The notes under the pieces were generated by a model. It ran no database searches and was not told where the DNA came from. It was given only the letters and a program-made list of their open reading frames with translations. From Nageia nagi (Eukaryota; Pinophyta), in assembly GCA_050084985.1 (NCBI GenBank), contig JBITNC010000001.1, positions 168,144,001-168,208,000 on the forward strand: DNA of 64,000 nt, read 5' to 3'. Position numbers and translations under genes: made by a program. Of this stretch, positions 25,942-37,689 are shown in pieces; positions within the stretch are counted from its first letter, which is position 1, and the number at the start of each line of letters is the position of its first letter.

Positions 25942-27742
25942 TGTTCTTCGAGTGACACTGAGAGGGGGGGGTGAATCAGTGTATATAAAAATTATCACTA
26001 TCCAATCTTCTTAAATAAAGACAGATTAAATGCCAGGAAAAAAAATGAGCAAGCACACCAGTACATCACACAACACCAGATGTAACGAGGTTCACCAGTT
26101 TGGCTACATCCCCGAAAATGACTGCTTGGACACCAATCCAAATCCAGCCATTAAAGAAAGCTTACAGATTCACAGCACCAACTGTGAAGGGTAGCACCAA
26201 CTACCACTTTAGAAATAGCAGCACCGACTGCTTGGAGCACCAACTCCAGCTATCAAGCACCAACTTGATAGAACATTCAAAAGGGATGATAGAATACAGT
26301 TCTAGAAGACCCTCAATGGTCTAGCTCTAATTCTCACTGTTCGTACTCTGCACATAGCTCCGAAGTAACACAGATAAATAATCACTATATTCTCTGCATA
26401 TTCATTTGCTCATTTCACCTTCTTCGGATACTTCACACTATCACCTTCTCTTTTTTCTCTTCTCTACACGCACATCTCGTCACACATACTTGCCTCCTCT
26501 CCGGCACTTCACTCTACACACTTCTCTTCGACAACCATTACACATCAAGAGAACCCCAATAAACTGTTCCTATCATTACACGTTATCAAATACAAACTGA
26601 AAAGGAATCCTTGATTGTAACTTCTTCTGCACCAAAAAGAGTTCACTGTCTGAGTCTGCAACTGCTGTAACTATCGAATGCTCCTATTGCTCAAACAGAT
26701 TTGTTCAGACACGTATACCTCTTTCTCCACTGATTTCGGAGATTTCTGATAATTCCGGACTCTTTTCTTCTTCATAAAGGTATTTCGGATAATTCCGGAC
26801 TCTTTTCTTCTTCATAATGGTATTTATGATAATTCCGGACTCTTTTCTTCTTTATAAAGGTATTTTGGATAATTTCGGACTCTTTTCTCCGCACTTTTAT
26901 CTTCGCATTTTTGTCTCCAGACTTTTCAACACCTACACCATGATGTCATCATCTCCGGACTCCGGTCTCCGCACTTTTATCTTCGCACTTTTGTCTTCGA
27001 ACTTTTCAACACCTACACCATGATGTCATCATCTCCGGACTCCGGTCTTTACCACAACGTGACTCTCTTATTTTCTGTGACATCATCCTTTTTAATCCAG
27101 AACATTTGACTTCCGAGACATTTACTTTATGGACTCCGTATTGTCAATCTCTCTTTGTCGATCTCATCTCTGCATTCTGGAATGCTTTATTCGCTGGCTC
27201 CGGCTCTTTGATCACTCTTTGCTGACCTCATCATCTCCGAAACCCGGTTCTATTCACAAATGTGAACATCGTTCTCCCCGTGATGTCATCTCTTGCTTTC
27301 GGAATGTTTTACTAGCTGGCTCTGGCTCTTTGATCGCTCCTTGCTGACCTTATCACTTCCGGACTCTGGTTTTGAGTTAAGGCCCGAACTCGCTGATGTC
27401 ATCTCTTCCGAATCACTTTATTTACTAACCCGGTCTTTACCAAAATCACATGTTGACAACATGACAATCACTCACCACTCCGGAACCCGATCAAAACCTT
27501 GTTGACAACTTGACCATCACTCATCTCCTCCGGAACCCGGTCAAAACCTCCGGAACCTGATCAAAGCCTTGTTGACAGCATGACAATCACTCATTACCTC
27601 CGGAACTCGGTCAAACCTCCAGAACCCGATCAACACCTTGTTAACAACAATTACTATCACACTTCACCTCCGGAACCCGGTCAAACCTCCGGAACCTGAT
27701 CAAAGCCTTGTTGACAACAATTATAATCACACACGCTCAACA
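25942..27742 (-). repeat. Copia-3 5' LTR (right copy)
   Basis: 1801 bp, start TGTTCTTCGAG, end CGCTCAACA. Same internal tandem arrays as the left copy (about 26735-26885, 26886-27050, 27430-27735). Differences from the left copy are mostly C/T and G/A changes, many at CpG. Confidence 0.95.
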
Positions 27743-27747
27743 GAAAG
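27743..27747. repeat. target-site duplication GAAAG, right copy
   Basis: Matches 18771-18775; directly follows the right Copia-3 LTR. Confidence 0.93.
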
Positions 27748-28200
27748 AGCATGTTAGGGTATGGATTCTTCTTTGAAGAATATTTGGTCTCATAAAGTAA
27801 TAAGAAGCAACCCACCATCGTACTTTCATCAGTAGAAGCTAAGTATATTATTACCTCTACCACTTACACACAAGCCATTTAGCTTACCCATCTATTTGAA
27901 GATTTCATCATGAAAATTGAGCTCCCCATTTTCGTGCACTATGATAATCTTAGCATAATTTCCATGACCAAGAACCTTTTGTTTCATAGTAGGATAAAGC
28001 ATATTGATATACACCATCACTTAATGATATATCTAGTTGAATATGGCTTTATCTAGTTCCACCACTATCCTACTGATGCTCAAATTGTAGACATCTTTAC
28101 AAAGCCATTGTCCAAGGATTTTTTTTGCTACCTTCAAAGCCAACTTAGAGTCTAGACCTTAAACATTCCAGGGCTTAATATTGATGAACCTTCACTAGCA
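27748..28200 (+). pseudogene. Copia-2 RNase H, second part
   Basis: Resumes the Copia-2 frame exactly after the target duplication with SMLGYGFF, then KKQPTIVLSSVEAKYI (about 27808), VHYDNLSIISMTKN (about 27938), HIDIHHHL and AQIVDIFTKPL (about 28078), which is the end of the copia polyprotein. Stops interrupt it (for example in place of the tryptophan before SNKKQ). Confidence 0.9.
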
Positions 28201-28327
28201 TAGGGTATTAGTTGGAATTTGAATATATTATATGTCTTTAACTTTATTTTTCTTTATCTTTGTATTTTTTTACCAATAGAGAAAATGATTTCTTTTATCA
28301 TGGAGATTAAGGGAGTGATTAAAAAAA
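28201..28327 (+). other. Copia-2 3' untranslated segment with purine-rich tract
   Basis: Short noncoding stretch ending in GGAGATTAAGGGAGTGATTA plus an A run just before the 3' LTR; the purine-rich part is the likely plus-strand primer. Confidence 0.6.
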
Positions 28328-29331
28328 TGTTAATCTCCATCCTAGGTGTTACTGGTGAACTTTGGGCTTTATCTCTCTTCTTAGAAACCATTTTTTCTTC
28401 TAGGCATTCTATGACTCTGAGTGCTAGGCTCTATCTAACTTTTGGGCACTAACAAATCTCTAAATCCTTGAGTGTTATTTCATTCTTCAAATTTTGTTAT
28501 TTGGGCATTATTTCATCCAACACTAGGCATTATTTCCTTCCTCCTGGGCTTTGGTTCTTAATGATCGCAAGACTTACCTCTTAGACTCTGGGACTTAGTT
28601 ATATGTCTTCTTTGCTTCCATCATTTCCATGTTGTGTTCATCTATGGGAAATATTTTACTCTCCCTCTAGGATCTATTATACTCAAGACTTACTATCTTA
28701 GGGACTTACTACTTTCAAACTGTGGGTGTTGTTAACACCCACCATTTTGGGTGAGTGACCTCACCATTTTACACCCCAAACCCTAGGTCTTCTTATGTAA
28801 CAATGTCCTTATTGCTATAGAACCTAGATTAACACTTCAAAAATGTCCTTCTAAGGTATTTCTACCTTGAAATTAAATGCTCAACCATTGACATTAGTTT
28901 CTAAACATTGACATTAATATTTGTACAAAAATGGTTGATCTACCTTTTGTAACCATTTAATGTGTTTTAGATGTCATGCATATAGAAAGGGCATGGACTT
29001 CATATATCCTTCTACATAATAGACAACAAAATGCATGCATAGTACCATGTTGCATTTAATTTTATTTTTGAACAAATAGTAGGAATATAATATCATATCT
29101 TAGTATATAATATAGAATGCCTATGCATAAATTAGATGACATAAAGAAGAGAAGAGCAGTGTATGTTTTATTGTTTTAAATCCAAAAGAGAGAGCCATGT
29201 AATTTTTACTTCTCTGCAATACATATATATTTTTGGTCTCTAATTTTTTTTGCTATTTTTTTTCCACCTGTGTTTAGCCTTATTGTGTTTAGGCTCTATG
29301 CATAATTATTTATTTTTCTTTAAAATCTTCA
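28328..29331 (+). repeat. Copia-2 3' LTR
   Basis: About 1004 bp, start TGTTAATCTCC, end AAAATCTTCA with proper TG...CA ends. More diverged from its partner than the Copia-3 LTRs are from each other, consistent with Copia-2 being older. Confidence 0.9.
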
Positions 29332-30949
29332 ATGAAGAACATATGTAGTGACTTAAACCATCTTTCTTTTGTTAATTTTTGGTATACAATATAGGATCAT
29401 GCTCAAGAAAATATGATAAAACTTGAGATTTTTGACATAACCTAGAATACTTGAGATTTTCAACTAGGCCTAGGATTGTAACATTCACTTAGATATTTTC
29501 TTTAGATATTGATTATCTTCAAGATTATCCTATACAATAAAGTAAACAATTTGATAAAAAAAAAGTTTATCTAATCACCATAAGGAATAACATACCAAGG
29601 CAACATCATTGTATTGATATTTAAAGGCTACATATAATAGTTTCAATGAGCATATAATATAAATATATTGAATACAAAATCATAACCTTTTGCTCAAATA
29701 ATGTAACAAAAGATGTGGAAATGTAACTAACTACTTCTCAAATCTATGAAGTGTTGGATCATCCTGACATAGTCCTAGTGTCTTCTCAATTGATGTGTAC
29801 ATGAAAATCAAATAAACTAGTATGAGATAATGAGAATAGTAAAATAGAAAGATGAAATGGGATGGAAATTCACTATGGGAGAAAAAACTAAATACCTTGG
29901 ATAGAAAAAATAGCAAATAAGTGAAAATAACTTTGCTCCTTATCTCATCAAAAAGGGTGGATCTTCAAAAAGCAACCTTGACTAAACCTATTGAGCATCC
30001 CTTATTTCATGTTTCTTCTACCTACTATCTCTTTGATTAAAGGAAGAACATCCTTATATTCTTAATTGTCAAAATAAGTAACCTCATTAAATATTTGAAG
30101 GAGAATAAAATAACTTCTTGCCTCTTCTTCAACTTTTTTTAGTTCATATGATGTTAGTCTATTTAGTTGTGAGAAAGATTTTCTATTTCCTACCAAGTGA
30201 TGATACCCATACGTGTTTTTAAGTGAATATTCCAAGATTGGTTTCATCAATTGAGTAAATTTCTCCTTAAGTTGACCCTTGTTAATTCTGCATGTCCATT
30301 TAAGCTTTGCATCTTACCATAAATCCTTGCCTCTATTAGAAAATTCCTTTCTTGTGCTTATTTGTATATATATTTGATTTTCTAGCGTATCATAGAGTTC
30401 TATTTTATGGATATTTTCACCAAATGTTACATTGATTTTTAATAGGGTTAATTTTGTATTAATAAAAAAAGTTGGAGTTTTGAAGGGCCTTTAAAACCTT
30501 TATAAAGATGTGATCATCAACACTATCTTACATCTAACAAAATAATATATTATAATATGCTTCATTCTATTTTCCCATATTTTTAGTATTATCAAAAATT
30601 ATCATAGCATTTTATATATCCCTTTTATGTACCAAATAAAGACAAGTTTAATCAATGCAATCTTTATACATATGAACTTCAAAGCTACAAGCTAACAACA
30701 TAAAAACTATTGACATATACTACTACATAGAGGAGAATATAGCAGTTCTCACTCATCATATGACTTACCTAGGTCAGTTCCTAGTTGCAAGATATTGATC
30801 CCCTATTCTCTTGGGAAAGAAAAACTCTTTTATTTGTCTTTTGAATATCCTATCATAAATTCATTTCCACATTATCTCCTTAAATGTAGGTTTCTTACCT
30901 ACATTGTCAAACATAGGGCTCTTTTGATCTTTCTGCAATATTACCTCTA
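29332..30949. other. unannotated AT-rich DNA
   Basis: No coding sequence, terminal repeat or RNA gene seen between Copia-2 and the unrecognised pseudogene. Confidence 0.55.
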
Positions 30950-33900
30950 TTAGCATTCAATTTAAATTTTGTTTATCCTTTATCATGGCAAGTGGTATCC
31001 CTTCATTGATCTTGTTACTCCCTTCCTTAATTGATTCTTATGGGGTCTCTACTGGCTCCATTGGTTCTCCTTTACATGAGTTCTCCTCCTTTTAATCTAT
31101 GTCATCTTCCACCATTTAATTATCTTCAATTTTGTTTTTATTCTCCTCCATTCTCTTTCTTCTATTTTCCCTAGATTTTATTTGGAATTCTTTTGGTTGT
31201 GCTACTTCTTCTAGGTCAATGGTTTGCACCTGATGTAGGTTTTCTTCTTTTATCCTTTTTCTCTTCATCTTGCTTTATGTACCAATGTAGGTGGCTTTCC
31301 TTTCCTCTTATACATTCACCTTACTTTGGTTTTCCTTTCTTGACCCTTTTATTTTATCAAGTTTCTTTTTTTATTCCATTTCTATAGTTTTCAATTCCCT
31401 TGTCTTACTTTCCTCTTCTTATTGTGTAGCTTTTTATTTTTTCTCCCTTTGGACCTTCTTGGTTATGCCTATTATCCTTTAATTTGTTGAGTCTCTATCT
31501 AAATCATGGGATTTTCTAATCATATATGTATTTATAGTTATTCATGAGGGTTTGGAAAACCATACTTATTGTCTCTTTATAAACAAAATGAATTCCATGT
31601 TGCTTTTCTAACTCATCATTAAATTCATATATTTTTTAGAGCTTATCAGTATATTGAACCAATTTTTCAAACATGTCATCATATTTGTTGAATAAATAAT
31701 CTACAATCTTCTTGCTAGAATGACTTGGAATATATTCCATACCTAGTCTTGAACTTGATGCCTTCTCACTTTCTTGACTATGTTTAATAGAACTGTCTTT
31801 AAGATATTAAAGTGCATGAGATACTTACTTATCAATTTGTATTCCAATAGTCTCTATTAAAGAAATATGTTCTTTATTTGATTCTTCTATAACATATGGT
31901 AGAGATTGAGAATCTTAAACTATTTTACCGCCAATAAACTGAATGTCTTCAACATCTGGCATTCTTGCATCAAATAAATATTATTCCTCATTTGGTGCCT
32001 CTTAATTAGTTAGAATTGCCTTCCCTTTTCATGAGCTTTAGGACCATTCTATTGCCTTTTGGTTCCTTCTCCACTTTGCATAGGTTGAGGGCTACTTAAG
32101 GAGGGTGTTGTTGTAGATAATGGAGTAGCAAATTTTGGCAAAGTTTGATATTCTATTAATGGATGTTCATATTCAATCTCCTTATGCAAGGTAATAATCT
32201 AGATCTAATTACTATAATCTATGTTATCATATAAAGAAGAGGATGAGGAATCTCTTATCTTCTATCTTTTTTTAGCCTGCATGTAATCAACATCTAACAA
32301 CATAATTTAATAGCTTGGAATCATAACTAGATGTCCCATCTTTATTTCTTTGTTTTTCCTAATATCAAATTTATAATGGATGTCATTTTATATAATGACT
32401 ATAAGCATGTGAGCTTTTTGGGATAAAACTTATTCACAGTCTGTCACTTTTCCTAACATCTCATTATGAGCATGGTTCTCCTTGAATAAAGTTATATTAT
32501 AAGAAAAAGGTTTAGGTTCAGGATGTTGAAAAGGTAACTCATTTTATTATATTTTTTCCTTGATGTTTTCCATTCCTTTATTGATTTCATCAATGATTTC
32601 TCATATTGGTTGGCTATATTGAATAGCCATTGTATCAAGTTGAATCTTTTCTATTATGTTAAGTATATTAGCTTATTCTATGGAATAATCAATAATGTGA
32701 ATTCATGGATAAATAGGGTATGTCGCCCTACTATGATCTTTCTCAAATATTTAGGGATATTAACCACTATTTATATTGCTAAATAAGGTTCTCCAAATCC
32801 CTCATATTTCCATATAGGCTCCAAAGGAAAATTCCTTTTTAGTGCCTTTATTAATAGGTCTTAAAATGTATCTTTCACATGTTTGAACTTGAATTTATGT
32901 CCCTTTTCTCTTCATTATGCAACAAATTCACTATGTGGATTATATTTTCTCCATTTTAATTCCCAAAAACCATATTGATCCATGAAAGTGATGGTATTTA
33001 GAAATGATGCAACACTTCTGTAGTTCTGGTGATCGATTTCACATTGTAATTTTTGTAAAACCAATACTTTCTATGTTCATTTGCTACTTTTAGTTTAATA
33101 TCAATAGTTTGTCTAACTTCATCAAACAATATGTATGGGGAAAAAACTTAAGTAGCCATTTGGGTTACAATTTTCCATCACACATTTAGACACATATTTC
33201 ATCTTCTAGCATCACCACATCATCAACTTTAAACTCTTATAAAGAAATATAAGAAAAATGAGAAATCATAAGTACTGTAAGAGTTATCCTTCCATAAGAT
33301 TCATTAATAATGTGATAAAATAAAAACCAAGTATACAAGTTATCATCTTCTTTGATACCAAGAAGTATATCTTGTATCCATTTTTTAATCTTTGGTTTCC
33401 AACCTTGTAAAAATTTAAGCCCCATTTGTCCTATTAGGAAATAAATGAGAAGAGAATAACCTATGAATTTCATTATGTTATTGAAAAACAAATTATATTT
33501 AATTAAATAAACTCATTTTGCATTTATCACAAATATAATTTTCCCAATCAAATTCTTTAGGAGGTGTGGTCATGGATATGCAAATTAAGGAGAATCCTCT
33601 TTACTAACATTGGTGTGAAAGGGAATGCCCATAACATTATTGATGTTTTCAATATACAATTGATCCCATCTATTCATACAAAATATACTCAATGGGAACA
33701 CAAATTGAGATATACACATGCTTTCATATTTGAGAATGTGTCAATATCCCTTTTATTTAAACATGAATTTGCATATTATTTACTCATATTTACATTAACT
33801 TGTATTTTTATTTGGTTTTATCTTAATACCCTCTTGAAGTTATCAAATCTCAATAAAAATATCTCCATTTTAGTAAAATCATAAAATCCCCTCTTTTTGT

Positions 33901-34321
33901 ATTATAAGAACAAACTAACCATGCCATTAAACCACTTGAATATTTGAATCTAAGGCATATTATTTTCCCAATGTTAGTATTTACCTTGTGAAAAATAGGT
34001 CTCCCTTTTTGGTGGTCTACTCTTATGATATTGTAGAGCCTTAACAATATACTTATATTATATTCAAAGGGTTATTGCAAATTGTTATACATGTTATCCC
34101 CTAATTCAAATAATTAGTCCTCTTCTTGTTTACCAACTGCACCTTCTATCATGGGACTTGTCTATTTCTTTTTATGTGGTTTGTATAGTCTCTTAATGAT
34201 ATCCCTATTCTTAGATGGTTTGCTCTTTTCTAGTATCAACTAACATTCTAAACCATATGTTAATTAGAATTTTATCACATGCTTGTATTGGGGTATATCT
34301 TCTACCTTTTTGGGAGCCATT
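30950..34321 (-). pseudogene. unrecognised long protein gene, left copy, decayed
   Basis: Minus-strand coding remnant beginning MAPKKVEDIPQYKHVIKF at 34321. Conserved-looking pieces follow: LYNIIRVDHQKGRPIFHKVN (about 34030), PPKEFDWENYICDKCKMSLF (about 33565), GWKPKIKKWIQDILLGIKE (about 33400), MDQYGFWELKWRKYNPH (about 32980) and IWKYEGFGEPYLAI (about 32810). Between about 32040 and 31510 one frame is open for some 170 codons apart from a few stops (pieces FDARMPDVEDIQFIGGKIV and GMEYIPSHSSKKIVDYLFNK). A strongly charged Lys/Glu/Arg tail follows to about 30950. I do not recognise the family. It could be a transposon-borne gene or a decayed host gene. The right copy at 36085 shares all parts up to 37689, which supports it having been real coding sequence. 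Confidence 0.6.
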
Positions 34322-35220
34322 TTGTTTTAACCTTAGTGGAATTTCCCTTTGGTTTATCTTCAAAACCCTAAGTTTCAAAAATAAGGGTTTTGATTATGTA
34401 TAGAATATAACAATATGTATAGTGTACCTAAAATAAACTTGATTTTAACATCTATTTCCTTGAAATCTTAATATAAACAAAACCCTAACCCTTATCATTC
34501 AACAAAATCCTAACCCTCATCATTAAACAAAACCTTAACCCTATTTTTTAATATAAAATTATTTAATGAAAAAATATTTGATTTGATGGAAATTTAATTA
34601 AAGAATAATGACTTTGTATACATACATTTCCAACCTAATGATCTCTAAATACAAATCTAACCAACTCAACCTTTTCTTCCTTCACTCAACTTTTTCCTTT
34701 GTCACTTGACTTTCTCACTTTATCATTCAACTTTCTCCTTTGTTACCTAACTTACTCTGAGTTATTTTAATTGTTTTGATGTGTAAAAATAGATACCCTT
34801 GATATTTCAAATATACTTTTTACAATATTTTATAATATATTTTTTATTATTTTAAAAATAAACTTTATTTATTTTTAAAATTGAACTTAAAGTCTATAAA
34901 AGTGTAGGCTGACATTGTCATCCTTGGGCCAACATTATCATCCTTAGTCTATTTTTCTATTTTTGTTATAATAGTTTTAAATCCCATGCACAAATCATTT
35001 TACTTCCCATGCATATATCATTTTATTTCCTATTCATATATCATTTTATTTCCTTTGTGTATATCATTTTATTTCTTGTTCATATATCACCTTTTTCTTA
35101 TGGGCAGACATTCTAACCCTTGGGTCAATATTCTCCATTGTAGGTCAATGTCATTTGAAGTTCCTATGGGTCAAAATTTTATTTCTCATGCATATATCAC
35201 TTTATTTCTTATGTGATAAT
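32722..35220 (+). repeat. giant palindrome, left arm
   Basis: About 2.5 kb that matches the reverse complement of 35221-37689. Checked pairs: GTGATATATGCATGAGAAAT at the centre; GCCCAAGGATGA(T/C)AATGT (34915 against 35500); the start of both gene copies; GGGCATTCCCTTTCA(C/T)ACCA (33618 against 36780); and ATATGGAAATATGAGGGATTTGG (32800 against 37600). Identity by eye about 80%. Confidence 0.9.
34476..34547. repeat. 25-bp tandem repeat with CCCTAA words, left arm
   Basis: Nearly three copies of a 25-bp unit AACAAAACCCTAACCCTTATCATT with changes. Contains telomere-like CCCTAA words but is not a telomere array. Confidence 0.8.
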
Positions 35221-35420
35221 ATTATCTATAGGAAATAAAGTGATATACATATGATAAAAATAATGTTGGTCCATATGAAGTTCGAATGATGTTAATATAC
35301 AGTGAAGAATGTCAATCCATAAGAAATAAAGTGATATATGCATAAGAAATAAAATGATATATGCATGGGAAATAAAATGATATAAACATATAAAATAAAA
35401 TTATATATGCATAAGGATTA
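34985..35420. repeat. palindrome centre with short tandem repeats
   Basis: Both sides of the centre hold 20- to 25-bp repeats of TATATCATTTTATTTCC(TAT)GCA type (plus on the left, reversed on the right). The midpoint GATAATATTATC lies at 35215-35226, so the arms meet with no spacer. Confidence 0.85.
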
Positions 35421-35839
35421 AAATAATATATGCACATGATTTATAATTGTTATAATAGAAACAAAAAAATGCCTAAGGATGATAATGTTGGCCCAAGGAT
35501 GACAATGTCAACCTACACTTTTAAATACTTTGAGTTCAATTTTGATAATAAATAAAGTTTATTTTAAAATAATAAAAAATGATTATAAAATATTATCTAT
35601 AATCTATTTAAAAGGTCAAGGGTATCTATTTTTACACATCAAAATAATTAAAATAACTTATAAGAGTTAATCGAGTGAAAAAGGAGAAAGTTAGGTGGAG
35701 GAAGAAAAGGTTGGGTTGGTCAAATTTGTATTCACAGATCATTAGGTTAGAAAGGTATGTACACAAATTAATTATTTTCTAATTAAATTTCCATATAAGT
35801 GAATATTTCTTCATCAAATAATTTTAGATTTAAAATCAA

Positions 35840-35932
35840 GGTTAGGGTTTTATTTAATAATAAGGGTCAGGGTATTGTTTAATGATAAGGCTTAGGGTTT
35901 TATCTAATGATAAGGGTTAGGCTTTTGTTTAA
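35840..35932. repeat. 25-bp tandem repeat with TTAGGG words, right arm
   Basis: About four copies of the reverse-complement unit seen at 34476-34547, one copy more than in the left arm. Confidence 0.8.
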
Positions 35933-36084
35933 ATTATGATTTAAAGGAAATAAGTGTTAAAATCAATTTGATTTTAGGTACACTATATGCATTTTTAAAT
36001 TCTACACATAATCAAAACCCTTATTTCTAAAACCTAGGGTTTTGAAGATAAACCAAAGAGAAACTCCACTAAGGTTAAAATAAA

Positions 36085-37689
36085 ATGGCTTACAAAAGAT
36101 AGAAGATAGACCTCAACTAGAGCATGTGATAAAATTTCAATTACTATATGGTTAAAAATTTTAGTTGACAATAGAAAAGGGAAACCCAACTAAGAGTAGG
36201 GATATCATTAAGAGGCTATACAAATCAAGTAAAAAGAAAGAGACAAGTCCCTTGATAGAAGTAGTAGTTGGTAAACAAGAAGAGGATTGGTTCTTCAAAT
36301 TAGGGGATAAGATGTGCAATACTTTATAAGAATAATTTGAATATAATAGGAGGATGTTATTAGGGCTCTATAATATCATACAAGTAGACCACCAAAAAGG
36401 GAGATATATTTGTAACATGGAAAATACTAACATTAGGAAACTAGTATACCCTAGAATCAAATATTCAAGTGATTTAATGATAAGGTTGGCCCATCCTTAC
36501 AATATAGAAAAGAGGGTATTTTTATGATCTTAATGGAAGGGATATATTTTTTCTAAGATTTGATGACTTCATAAGGGTATTCAAATAAAATCGAATAAAA
36601 ATACCAGTCAACATAAATATTAGCAAACAATATGCAAATTCATATTTAAATAAGGGGAGATACTCATACATTTTAAAATATGAAAGCATGTAGATGTATC
36701 AATATAATTTCCCCTTGAGTATATTTTCTATGAAAATATGGGATCAACTATATGTTAAAAATATTAATTATGTTATGGGCATTCCCTTTCATACCAGTGT
36801 TAGTAAGGAGGTTTTCTCCATAATTTGAAAATCCATGACCACATCTCTTGAAGAGTTTGATTTGGAAACTTATCTTTGTGGTAGGATTCAAAATGAGTTT
36901 ATTCAATTAAACATTGATTTATTTTTCAATAACAAAATGGAAATCATTGATTATTCTCTATTCATTTATTTCCTAATAGGATAAATGGGGCTTTAATTTT
37001 CACTAGGTTGGAAACCAAAGAATAAATAATGGATACAAGATATACTTCCTAGTATCAAAGAAGGTGATATATCATATACTTGGTTTTGTGATCATGTTCT
37101 TATTGAACTTTATGGTAGAATAACCCTTGCAATGCCTAGGATTTCTCATTTTTCATAGAGCTTTTAGAAGAGTTCAAAGTTGGTGATGTGGTGATGCTAA
37201 AAGATGGAATATTTTTTCAAATGTATGGTGGAAAATTATAAACTAAATGGCTACCCAAATTTTGTAATCTCTCTATCTTGTTTAACGAATCTACTAGACA
37301 AACTATTGAGAATGTTAAACTAAAAGTAGAAAATGAAGATGGAAAGTATTAGTTTTGCAAAAAAGTACCATGTGAAATTAGTCACCAGAACTATAGAAAT
37401 TTTGCTTCATTTCTAAATACCATCACTTTCATGGATAAGTATAATTTTAGGTAAGTAACATGGAGACCCTATGATCCATATGGTGAATTTCTTGCACAAT
37501 GGAGAAAAAAAATAAAAATTTAAGGTCAAACATGTGGAAGATACATTTAAATACCAACTAATAGAGGCACTAAAATAATATTTACCTTTTGATCCTATAT
37601 GGAAATATGAGGGATTTGGTAGGACCTATTCAATAAAAGAAATAATGGGTAATGTCCTTTAAGAATTGAGAAATATCAAAGAAGGGACT
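36085..37689 (+). pseudogene. unrecognised long protein gene, right copy, truncated
   Basis: Inverted, divergently oriented copy of the left pseudogene. It starts at the ATG 36085, and landmarks recur in the same order. MTTSLEEFDLETYLCGRIQN is at about 36838, and IDYSLFIYFLIG then GWKPKNK, WIQDILPSIKEGD at about 36950-37060. YGRITLAMPRISHF (about 37112), FKVGDVVMLKDG (about 37165), TFMDKYNF and WRPYDPYGEFLAQW (about 37425-37500) follow. It has multiple stops and frameshifts. Cut off at 37689 by the Gypsy-1 LTR, so the C-terminal half seen on the left is missing here. Function unknown. Confidence 0.6.

Larger units (their letters stand above)
18776..27742 (-). mobile_element. Copia-3 LTR retrotransposon, nearly intact
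   Basis: Ty1/copia element of 8967 bp on the minus strand. It has two 1.8-kb LTRs about 97% identical by eye, a perfect GAAAG target duplication, a polypurine tract (20578-20589) and a perfect Met-tRNA primer site (25925-25936). One gag-pol frame of about 1690 codons (25875 to 20804) is interrupted only by a one-base deletion near 25732 and TAG stops at 24635 and 23156. Three gag zinc knuckles and a coiled-coil insert resemble the SIRE/Maximus branch of copia. That lineage is inferred, not tested. It is the youngest insertion in the window. Confidence 0.95.
14139..29331 (+). mobile_element. Copia-2 LTR retrotransposon, split by Copia-3
   Basis: Ty1/copia element on the plus strand with two LTRs of about 1.0 kb, a Met-tRNA primer site after the 5' LTR, and gag, protease, integrase, reverse transcriptase and RNase H remnants in copia order. 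Its RNase H region is interrupted at 18775 by the 9-kb Copia-3 and resumes at 27748 in register. The right flank ATGAA (29332-29336) recurs close to the left end, where ATGAA is followed by an A tract, so the target duplication is probable but blurred. It has many stops, mostly replacing glutamine or tryptophan codons. Confidence 0.9.
35221..37689 (-). repeat. giant palindrome, right arm
   Basis: Reverse complement of 32722-35220. It ends where Gypsy-1 LTR sequence begins, so the arm may once have been longer. Confidence 0.9.

Noticed and set aside
34476-34547. Interstitial telomere
   Set aside because: The unit is 25 bp with one or two CCCTAA words, not a run of 7-bp plant telomere repeats.
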